A stretch of DNA of 34,691 nt, taken from Paracoccaceae bacterium. Lineage in GTDB: Bacteria > Pseudomonadota > Alphaproteobacteria > Rhodobacterales > Rhodobacteraceae. Positions 26,800-34,691 of this stretch are shown piece after piece. The first letter of the stretch is position 1; each line of letters opens with the position of its first letter. The notes below the pieces were generated by a model, which saw only the letters and a list, made by a program, of their open reading frames with translations, had not been told where the DNA came from and did no database searches. The stretch spans positions 1-34,691 of the forward strand of contig JALVEX010000153.1 in the NCBI GenBank assembly GCA_027030435.1, given 5' to 3'. The translations under genes were made by a program, and so were the position numbers.

Positions 26800-27415
26800 A
26801 TTGCTGACACGCCGCACAGCCCTGAAAGGCATGGGTGCCGGCACGCTCTCCCTTTGCGGGGCGCTGGCAATACCGGGCCCGGCCTTCGCCGCCGGATTGA
26901 CGACAGAGGAAGCCCGCAAGCTGGTAGATCGGCTCGTTGGCGAGATCAATCAGGTAATCAACTCCGGCAAATCCGAAGAATGGATGCTGCGGGAATTCGA
27001 GAAGATCTTCGCAAAATATGCCGATGTGCCGGCCATTGCCCGCTATGCACTCGGAGTTGACGCAAGGCGTGCCTCGAAACGGCAGATGCGCGAATTCACA
27101 AAGGCCTTCCAGCGCTACATTTCACGCAAATACGGGCACCGCTTCAGGGAATTCATCGGCGGCAGGATCGAGGTGAAAAATGCCCGCAAGCTGAAGAAAT
27201 TCTACGAGATCAAGACGATCACCAAGCTGCGCGGGCAGGAGCCTTTCGAGGTCGTGTTCCATGTATCGGATCGCTCCGGCAAGCCGCTGTTCTTCAACAT
27301 CTTCATCGAAGGCATCAACATGCTCCTGAGCGAGCGCGAGGAGATCCAGGCCATGCTTGATCGCCGCAAAGGGAATATCGATGCCCTTATCCGGGATCTC
27401 AGAAAGGCCGCCTGA
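26780..27415 (+). CDS. mlaC: MlaC/Ttg2D family phospholipid-binding ABC transporter substrate-binding protein
   Basis: Twin-arginine-like signal LLTRRTALKGMGAGTLSLCGALAIPGPAFA; AIARYALGVDARRASKRQMREFTKAFQRYISRKYGHRF; start (26780 or 26789) overlaps the end of mlaA. Confidence 0.88.
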   Translation: MKSMANELLTRRTALKGMGAGTLSLCGALAIPGPAFAAGLTTEEARKLVDRLVGEINQVINSGKSEEWMLREFEKIFAKYADVPAIARYALGVDARRASKRQMREFTKAFQRYISRKYGHRFREFIGGRIEVKNARKLKKFYEIKTITKLRGQEPFEVVFHVSDRSGKPLFFNIFIEGINMLLSEREEIQAMLDRRKGNIDALIRDLRKAA

Positions 27416-27458
27416 TGGCATCGGCCGACGGAGCGGGGCTTGATGAAAGCCGGAAAAA

Positions 27459-27487
27459 TTGACCTCCCGCCCGGAACTGTCTAGAAT
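27459..27487 (+). promoter_or_regulatory. sigma70-type promoter of regA (TTGACC-N17-TAGAAT)
   Basis: -35 TTGACC 27459-27464, 17-bp spacer, -10 TAGAAT 27482-27487, 28 bp before ATG 27516. Confidence 0.65.
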
Positions 27488-27495
27488 TATTCGAG
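27481..27495. promoter_or_regulatory. near-perfect palindrome overlapping the regA -10 (candidate operator)
   Basis: CTAGAAT-T-ATTCGAG: 6 of 7 positions symmetric. Confidence 0.45.
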
Positions 27496-27515
27496 AACAG
27501 GATCCGGGGGCGCAG

Positions 27516-28070
27516 ATGGCCGAAGAGACGAAACCCGAAATCGGCGATGACAAATCCCTGCTGCTTGTCGATGATGACGAGCCTTTCCTGCGCCGCCTCG
27601 CCCGCGCCATGGAAAAGCGAGGCTTCGAGCCACAAACCGCCGGCTCGGTGGCCGCCGGCAAGGCCATGGCCACGGCCCGCCCGCCGGCATATGCTGTCAT
27701 CGATCTGAGGCTCGAGGATGGGAATGGCCTCGACGTGGTGGAACTCATCCGCGAAAAACGGCCGGATTCCCGCATTGTCGTCCTGACGGGCTATGGCGCG
27801 ATTGCCACGGCGGTTGCCGCGGTGAAGATCGGCGCAACCGATTACCTCTCAAAGCCTGCGGACGCCAATGACATCACCGCCGCCCTGCTGGCAAAGCCCG
27901 ATGAGCTGCCTCCGCCGCCGGAAAACCCGATGAGCGCCGATCGCGTGCGCTGGGAGCACATCCAGCGGGTTTATGAACTCTGCGACAGGAACGTGAGCGA
28001 AACCGCGCGCCGGCTCAACATGCACCGCCGCACGCTCCAGCGCATTCTGGCAAAGCGCAGCCCGCGGTGA
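27516..28070 (+). CDS. regA: RegA/ActR/PrrA-type response regulator
   Basis: LLLVDDDEPFLRRLARAMEKRGF, AVIDLRLEDGNGLDVVELI, C-terminal Fis-like HTH HIQRVYELCDRNVSETARRLNMHRRTLQRILAKRSPR. Confidence 0.95.
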   Translation: MAEETKPEIGDDKSLLLVDDDEPFLRRLARAMEKRGFEPQTAGSVAAGKAMATARPPAYAVIDLRLEDGNGLDVVELIREKRPDSRIVVLTGYGAIATAVAAVKIGATDYLSKPADANDITAALLAKPDELPPPPENPMSADRVRWEHIQRVYELCDRNVSETARRLNMHRRTLQRILAKRSPR

Positions 28071-28423
28071 GATTTGCGGCCGGGGCTCTGCTGCTCGCGC
28101 TCTGCGCCTGCGGGGCCGCGCCGCAGTCAGCACCATCTCGATCAGCTCCGAGGATTTACCTTCTGCCCGATGCGGGAGGGCTTGCCGTTCTGCCGATAGA
28201 CATGCGCATCGATTTCGGCCGCTCTCCCGAGGGCGTGATCCGCGCGCTTGATCGCGAGATCGGCCCCCACCGCGAACTGTCCCTTTCCGGCTGCCCGCAA
28301 GGCGTGCGGGAACGGCTGCAATGGGGTGATCTCGTGCTGATATTCAGCGATGAACAATTCATCGGCTGGCGAAGGGGGAAGGCTGCCGGGGGGATCGTCT
28401 GCGCCGCCGGGGATGCAGGATGA
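28067..28423 (+). CDS. uncharacterised small putative lipoprotein, translationally coupled to regA
   Basis: GTG start overlapping the regA stop (GTGA); lipobox FAAGALLLALCAC; ~118 aa; no family recognised. Confidence 0.65.
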   Translation: MRFAAGALLLALCACGAAPQSAPSRSAPRIYLLPDAGGLAVLPIDMRIDFGRSPEGVIRALDREIGPHRELSLSGCPQGVRERLQWGDLVLIFSDEQFIGWRRGKAAGGIVCAAGDAG

Positions 28424-28424
28424 C

Positions 28425-28474
28425 GAGGGGGCCAGCCCCCTCGGACCCCCGGAGTATTTCCCCCAAGATGAAGA
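28425..28474. repeat. Rhodobacterales-type intergenic repeat/terminator-like element
   Basis: GAGGGGG-CCAG-CCCCCTC hairpin followed by GGACCCCCGGAGTATTTCCCCCAAGATGAAGA, between convergent genes. Confidence 0.7.
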
Positions 28475-29071
28475 TCAGCCGATTTCCCTGAGCAGGGCCT
28501 CGTGCCGGGCGGTGAAATCGGCACGCACTTCACGCGGCGGGCGCAGGCGGATACCGAGATTTTCGACAATTTCCGACGGTGGCCTGCCGAAGAGCTTGTC
28601 AGCTTCTGAGCGTTTGAATCCTGCAATCTGGACAGCTTCGAGCCAAGCACTTATCCGGTCCGCCTTCTTTATCCGCCGCTTGACGGCGGCAGGCAGCTTT
28701 GCGGGCAGGCCGAAACGGATATGGATCGCGGCGGAAAGGCGCTCGTCCAGCGCGCCGTAGCCAGGGCCGACGGCCGCCTTCACGGGCGAGATCATGTCGC
28801 CTATCACATATTCCGGCGCATCGTGAAGGAGCGCCGCGAGGCGCCATCTGGGCTCGGCCCGTGGATTGAGGCGTGAATGGATTTCCTCCACCAGCAGGGA
28901 GTGTTCGGCGACCGAGAAGGGATGCTCGCCGATTGTCTGGCCATTCCAGCGGGCCACGAAGGCGAGGCCATGGGCGATGTCCTCGATCTCGATATCCATC
29001 GGGGTGGGATCGAGAAGATCGAGGCGGCGGCCCGAAAGCATGCGTTGCCAAGCGCGGGGCTGTTTCATCAT
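28475..29071 (-). CDS. HD domain-containing phosphohydrolase (YfbR-like 5'-nucleotidase family)
   Basis: HPFSVAEHSLLVEEI...RLAALLHDAPEYVIGDMISPVK...IKKADRISAWLEA. Confidence 0.9.
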   Translation of the reverse strand: MMKQPRAWQRMLSGRRLDLLDPTPMDIEIEDIAHGLAFVARWNGQTIGEHPFSVAEHSLLVEEIHSRLNPRAEPRWRLAALLHDAPEYVIGDMISPVKAAVGPGYGALDERLSAAIHIRFGLPAKLPAAVKRRIKKADRISAWLEAVQIAGFKRSEADKLFGRPPSEIVENLGIRLRPPREVRADFTARHEALLREIG

Positions 29072-29183
29072 TTCCTCATCTTCACGGCATATCGCGGTAT
29101 TTGGCGCGTGCTCATTCCTGCCATTGTGGCGCGCGGTGGGCAATGCTATCTGGGCGCAAATCAACATCTGAGGAGAACGGCAG

Positions 29184-30578
<1,395 letters not shown>

Positions 30579-30593
30579 GGCGGGAGCAGGGGG

Positions 30594-30622
30594 GCGGCCG
30601 GGAAATGCCCGGCCGCGCTTTT
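30594..30622 (+). terminator. Rho-independent terminator of ahcY
   Basis: GCGGCCGGG-AAATG-CCCGGCCGC + GCTTTT; 9-bp stem. Confidence 0.85.
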
Positions 30623-30831
30623 CACCCGAATGGCAAAAGGCCAATAACCGGAACATTTCTGCAACAAGCGGAAACCGGCCAAAGCAGCCGAATTGAAAGG
30701 CGGTATGAAGCTGATTAGTACCTCTGGAGATCAAGAGGCGGTTTTTCCCTCTGGATTTCCATGCCCGCCTGGCATTCAATCAGGGCGAGAGCAGGTTGCC
30801 CGAGCAGCAAAGCACAGAACAAGGAACAGAA

Positions 30832-31494
30832 GTGACCGTAAAACGTCTGTTTGATATCAGTCTGGCCCTGGTTCTGATGGTGCCGATCCTGCCAATTCTT
30901 GGTGGTGTGTGGGTGATCATGCGGCTGCAGGAAGGAAGCGCGCCCTTCCTCTACATTTCCCCGAGGATGAAAACGCTCGATCAATCCTTCAATCTCTACA
31001 AGATTCGCACGATGCGCAGCACCGATCCCGCAACCAACGCAGGCGTTGCCGGCGGCGACAAGGCTCACAGGATCACCCCGCTAGGAAAATTTCTGAGGCG
31101 CACGCGCATAGACGAGTTTCCGCAGATTTTCAATGTTCTGAAGGGCGATATGAGCTTCGTGGGCCCCCGCCCACCCGATCCGAACTATGTTCGCGCCTAT
31201 CCGGGCCTCTACGGCCAGATCCTGAAGGATACCCCCGGCATCACCGGCCTTGCGACGATCATCTTTCACAAGCACGAAGAGCGCATCCTCTCGCGCTGCC
31301 GGACGCAGGAAGAAACGGACGCCGTTTATCGCCGACGCTGCATACCGCGAAAGGCGCGCCTTGATCTGATATATCAGAGAAACAAGAGCTTCCGCCTTGA
31401 TCTGTATATCATATACCTTACGGCTGCATCCCTTCTGCCGCTGCCGAAGCGCAAGGCAGCAAAATGGAAGACCGTCCAGATACCTGCCGAATAA
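30832..31494 (+). CDS. bacterial sugar transferase (undecaprenyl-phosphate glycosyl-1-phosphate transferase-like)
   Basis: VKRLFDISLALVLMVPILPILGG...FNLYKIRTM...LRRTRIDEFPQIFNVLKGDMSFVGPRPPDP; GTG start after AAGGAACAGAA. Confidence 0.93.
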   Translation: MTVKRLFDISLALVLMVPILPILGGVWVIMRLQEGSAPFLYISPRMKTLDQSFNLYKIRTMRSTDPATNAGVAGGDKAHRITPLGKFLRRTRIDEFPQIFNVLKGDMSFVGPRPPDPNYVRAYPGLYGQILKDTPGITGLATIIFHKHEERILSRCRTQEETDAVYRRRCIPRKARLDLIYQRNKSFRLDLYIIYLTAASLLPLPKRKAAKWKTVQIPAE

Positions 31495-31708
31495 CGTTCT
31501 GAGGACGTTGCAGGAAATCCACGTCGGGTTAGCCACCCTTCTCAAGGAAGGTAAAATGCTTGCATCCCCATCCCTTTTCGCACCAAATTCGCGAGGATGG
31601 AGGGGCTGACAAAGCTGAGTATGCCATGACTTTTCCCATGATGACCACAGGCCGCAAGCATGCCTCTCCCACGCAAATCGGATTTCCCGTATTCGCCGGC
31701 GCTGTGAA

Positions 31709-32653
31709 ATGAAGCTTGTAATAACCGGCGGGCTCGGCTTCATCGGGATCAATCTCGCCCAGCACATCCGCCGGCATCACGACGGCATCCATCTGACAGC
31801 CATCGACTGGCTGGAAAATCCCGCGCGTGAAGACTGCGAGCTATTTGATCACGTGCATCACGGCGATTTCTCCGCGCCCGATGCACTGCCCCTTCTGGAG
31901 GGTGCGGACGCGATCGTGCATCTCGCGGCCTGCTCGAGCGTGCAGGAATCGCTTCGCGATCCGGCCTTCTGCTTTCGCAACAATGTAGCCGCCTCGTTCC
32001 GCCTGATCGACCACATGCGCCGCCATGCGCGCGGGGCGAAGCTTGTCTTTGCCTCCACCGGCGGCGCCATCATCGGCAACAGCGATGCTCCCATACGGGA
32101 AACTGATCCCCCCCGCCCGATTTCGCCTTATGGCGCCTCCAAGCTCGCGGTGGAAGGCATGATCTCGGCCAACGCCGCGGCCTATGGGCTGAATGGCGTG
32201 AACCTGCGTTTGGCCAATGTCTACGGCCCCCACAGCAGACGGCAAAGCGGCGTCGTGGCGGAATTCTGCCGCGCCGCCCTTGGCAATGGCGTGCTGCGCA
32301 TCAATGGCGATGGGCGCCAGACACGTGATTTCATCCATGCCGATGATGTTTCCCGCGCCGTCATGGAAGTGATCGCCACCGATCTGCGCGGCACCTTCAA
32401 TATCGGTACCGGCAAGGCAATCTCCATCCTCGAGCTTGTGGAAATCATCGAGCGGAATGCGCCGGAGCATGTTGCACTCAAGCGCGTTCACAGGCCTGCG
32501 TCTGATGGGGAAGTTATGCACAGCTGCTCCGATATCAGCCTGATCCGCGAGGCAATCGGCTACCACCCCCGCATAGGGCTTGAAGAGGGCATCAGGGATA
32601 CGATGGCCTGGTTTCGCGAGAATGAAAGAGTTATCGCCGCAGTTGCTGAGTGA
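31709..32653 (+). CDS. NAD-dependent epimerase/dehydratase (SDR, UDP-glucose 4-epimerase-like)
   Basis: MKLVITGGLGFIGINLAQHI; FASTGGAIIG; YGASKLAVEGM; NIGTGKAISILELVEII. Confidence 0.92.
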   Translation: MKLVITGGLGFIGINLAQHIRRHHDGIHLTAIDWLENPAREDCELFDHVHHGDFSAPDALPLLEGADAIVHLAACSSVQESLRDPAFCFRNNVAASFRLIDHMRRHARGAKLVFASTGGAIIGNSDAPIRETDPPRPISPYGASKLAVEGMISANAAAYGLNGVNLRLANVYGPHSRRQSGVVAEFCRAALGNGVLRINGDGRQTRDFIHADDVSRAVMEVIATDLRGTFNIGTGKAISILELVEIIERNAPEHVALKRVHRPASDGEVMHSCSDISLIREAIGYHPRIGLEEGIRDTMAWFRENERVIAAVAE

Positions 32654-33338
32654 CCAGATAGCCAACGCCCGGGCTCACCCACTGACGCGATTGCCAGATA
32701 TGGCCATCGCCCGCCACCCAATATGTATTGCCAATGCTCTTCCCAGCGCCCGAGTTGCAGGCCTCATCCATGCGCCGAGATGAAACCCTGAGATTGCCGA
32801 TGGCAAGCTTTTGTGCCGGACCGGGCGTTACGCTGCATTGGAAATTGATGGCGTATATCTTGCCCTCGCCATCGAGAAAATGCATCTCGCGCCGGGCCTT
32901 GCCGCCGCGCCTTGCGCGCACCAGAGCGGAAACGCCATCCACCTGCGCATACATAAGATCATCACCAAGGCCGCGGGTTTCGACAAGAATGCCGCGTTTG
33001 AAGGTGAGGGTCTGCTTGCTGGCGGTTGTCCAGGTTTCGTAAGCGCCGTTCACCATGCTGCGGCCCATGATCGCGATCGCATTGCGGCTCTCGACAACGG
33101 CCAGCATCACCGGCCCCCTGACGGCACGAAGCGCGATCGGGATGAGCGCGGCGGGATTGGCAGCATTGGCCGGCGTCACCTTCCCGGCCCTCTGTCCGCC
33201 TCCCGCCCTGCTCTTCAGGGCACCGCCCACGAGGCGCGCACCAAGGCCGGCGTCGGGATCATTGCCACAGCCCGCAAGACTGCCCGCCATAACCACGGCC
33301 AGGGCAAGAGCTATCAGCTTGTGCCTGCGGATGTTCAT
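32631..33338 (-). CDS. yjbF: YjbF/GfcB family capsule/EPS lipoprotein
   Basis: Lipobox VVMAGSLAGC; NAIAIMGRSMVNGAYETWTTASKQTLTFKRGILVETRGLGDDLMYA; YWVAGDGHIWQSRQWVSPGVGYLVTQQL. Confidence 0.88.
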   Translation of the reverse strand: MNIRRHKLIALALAVVMAGSLAGCGNDPDAGLGARLVGGALKSRAGGGQRAGKVTPANAANPAALIPIALRAVRGPVMLAVVESRNAIAIMGRSMVNGAYETWTTASKQTLTFKRGILVETRGLGDDLMYAQVDGVSALVRARRGGKARREMHFLDGEGKIYAINFQCSVTPGPAQKLAIGNLRVSSRRMDEACNSGAGKSIGNTYWVAGDGHIWQSRQWVSPGVGYLVTQQLRR

Positions 33339-34691
33339 CTCCAGAACCTCCCCCAGCGCGCCTCGAGATCGGGGCGGTGGGTATCCCGGACGCGCTCGTA
33401 GAGGCGGCCGCCCACCTCGAGCTGAGCGCCGCCGTCACGCGTGAGCGAACGCAGGGTGATATCGCTGCTGGCGCGCGAGGGCTGCCCTGTCAAAGCGCTG
33501 AAGGGGATGGTGAGGGTGATGCCCTTGTCAAACGATCCCTCACCGAAATCGGCGGCGGAAACGTTGGTAAAGGTGGCATAGGCCCCGATCTTCCAGCCAT
33601 TGGCAAATTCACGATTGAGCGAGATCGTGGTGCCCCAGTCGCCGGCCAGGTAACGGCCCACATCGACCTGCCCGTGGAAACCGTTGCCGAAGGCGTAATA
33701 GGCCGAGAGTTTGCCCATCGCGATATCGTAATCCTGAAAGCCGAAGCCCTGATCGAAATCGCGCTGCTTCACGTAATTGATCTCGGCCCCGAGGGCGAGG
33801 CGGCTGTCAACCGGCTTCCACAAAAGTTCGCCCGAAATGCCGCCATACATTTCTTCAAGATAGCCCACGGTGACACGGCTGTAGAGATTGCGCCCCGGCC
33901 GGGCATACCATGCGAGGGTGAGGTTCTCGAGCGCCGGATCGCCCTGTTTGTCATAAAGGGCGAAATCGGAGCGCACATGCGGCAGCGTGCTGTCGGATAC
34001 GCGGGTGGTGCTGTCGAGATTGCCGACGAGCTTCTTGCGAACGGAGCCTGCAAGCTCGAGCCCCGGCGCAAGCCGGTAGCGTGCCCTGGCGCGCAGGCCG
34101 AGATCGGCGCGAAGGGGGCTGTCGGGATCGAATATGCTTGCCCGCAGATATGGCGAGACGGACCAGGTGAGCCTCGGCGGGATGCCCGGCGTCGGGCGAA
34201 GCGCTGGATCGTCGGGGCCGGCGGCATCCTCGATGCGCGCGCGTGAAAGGATAGCCGTGGCCGGAGCATGCTCGAGCGCCTCGATATCGCGGCGCGCAAG
34301 CGTTACGCGGCTTGCAGGCACACCGCTGCGCAGGCTGGTAATGGTGATGGTTTCCACGCTTTCGGGCAGGGCACGCGTGAGCACACGCACGGTCCGCCCG
34401 ATGGCCTCGGGTTCGGCCATGTAGCGGGTATTCTCGATCCTCACTTCGGCGGTTCGGGGGTGGAGCGCCATAGCGGAAAGAAGAATCCCTTCCCTAGCCA
34501 GCGCTTCGGCTGCCGCCTGCTGGATCCCGGCTTTGGTGGAATTATCCTGCACCCATTGCGTATCCCAGCCGAGCGCGGATGCGCTGGCGCGCGGCTTCAC
34601 CGGCAGCGGCGCCGGCTCGTTACCGCTTGGGGCCGAGGATATGCGCGGATTGATCGCGAAAGAAAGCGAAGCGCCGATTTCATTGCCGTAG
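33335..34691 (-). CDS. yjbH: YjbH domain-containing outer-membrane protein (5' end truncated by the window edge)
   Basis: Frame stays open to 34691 (…YGNEIGASLSFAINPRISSAPSG…); IRIENTRYMAEPEAIGRTVRVLTRALPESVETITIT; beta-rich C-term; ATGA overlap with yjbF. Confidence 0.88.
   Translation of the reverse strand, partial: YGNEIGASLSFAINPRISSAPSGNEPAPLPVKPRASASALGWDTQWVQDNSTKAGIQQAAAEALAREGILLSAMALHPRTAEVRIENTRYMAEPEAIGRTVRVLTRALPESVETITITSLRSGVPASRVTLARRDIEALEHAPATAILSRARIEDAAGPDDPALRPTPGIPPRLTWSVSPYLRASIFDPDSPLRADLGLRARARYRLAPGLELAGSVRKKLVGNLDSTTRVSDSTLPHVRSDFALYDKQGDPALENLTLAWYARPGRNLYSRVTVGYLEEMYGGISGELLWKPVDSRLALGAEINYVKQRDFDQGFGFQDYDIAMGKLSAYYAFGNGFHGQVDVGRYLAGDWGTTISLNREFANGWKIGAYATFTNVSAADFGEGSFDKGITLTIPFSALTGQPSRASSDITLRSLTRDGGAQLEVGGRLYERVRDTHRPDLEARWGRFWR

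Noticed and set aside
29072-29183. Possible SAH/SAM-type riboswitch in front of ahcY
   Set aside because: The divergent gap is about 112 bp and a candidate promoter lies close to the start; I could not identify the conserved core of an SAH or SAM riboswitch by eye. A cmsearch with Rfam models would settle it.
31495-31708. Inverted repeat ATGCTTGC (31556) / GCAAGCAT (31654) between sugar transferase and epimerase
   Set aside because: 8-bp arms separated by 90 nt, easily due to chance; no mobile-element features or target-site duplication.

Overview
This 34.7 kb window is a GC-rich alphaproteobacterial chromosome segment, most likely Rhodobacterales-like by gene content and synteny (inference). 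It contains the replication-initiation neighbourhood ubiB-ubiE / mutM-enoyl-CoA hydratase-rpsT-dnaA-dnaN-recF-gyrB, then pnp-rpsO, DUF5665, DUF1643, map, rsmD, a ferredoxin-reductase-like FAD protein, a peroxiredoxin, a FemAB/DUF482 protein, a GDPD phosphodiesterase, a RidA protein, a type I secretion adaptor/ABC pair, mlaA-mlaC, a RegA/ActR-type response regulator with a small coupled lipoprotein, an HD hydrolase and ahcY. It ends in an exopolysaccharide segment (sugar transferase, NAD-dependent epimerase, yjbF, truncated yjbH). I see no rRNA, tRNA, CRISPR array or transposon. Almost all the long ORFs opposite these genes are high-GC shadow ORFs. I do not see a clearly new multi-gene system. 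The best leads are non-coding or small: a GANTC cluster and structured leader upstream of dnaA; a strong regA promoter whose -10 sits in a near-perfect palindrome; a GTGA-coupled uncharacterised lipoprotein after regA; a Rhodobacterales-type GGACCCCCGGAGTATTT element between convergent genes; a palindrome that supplies both stop codons of map and rsmD; and a two-hairpin pnp leader.
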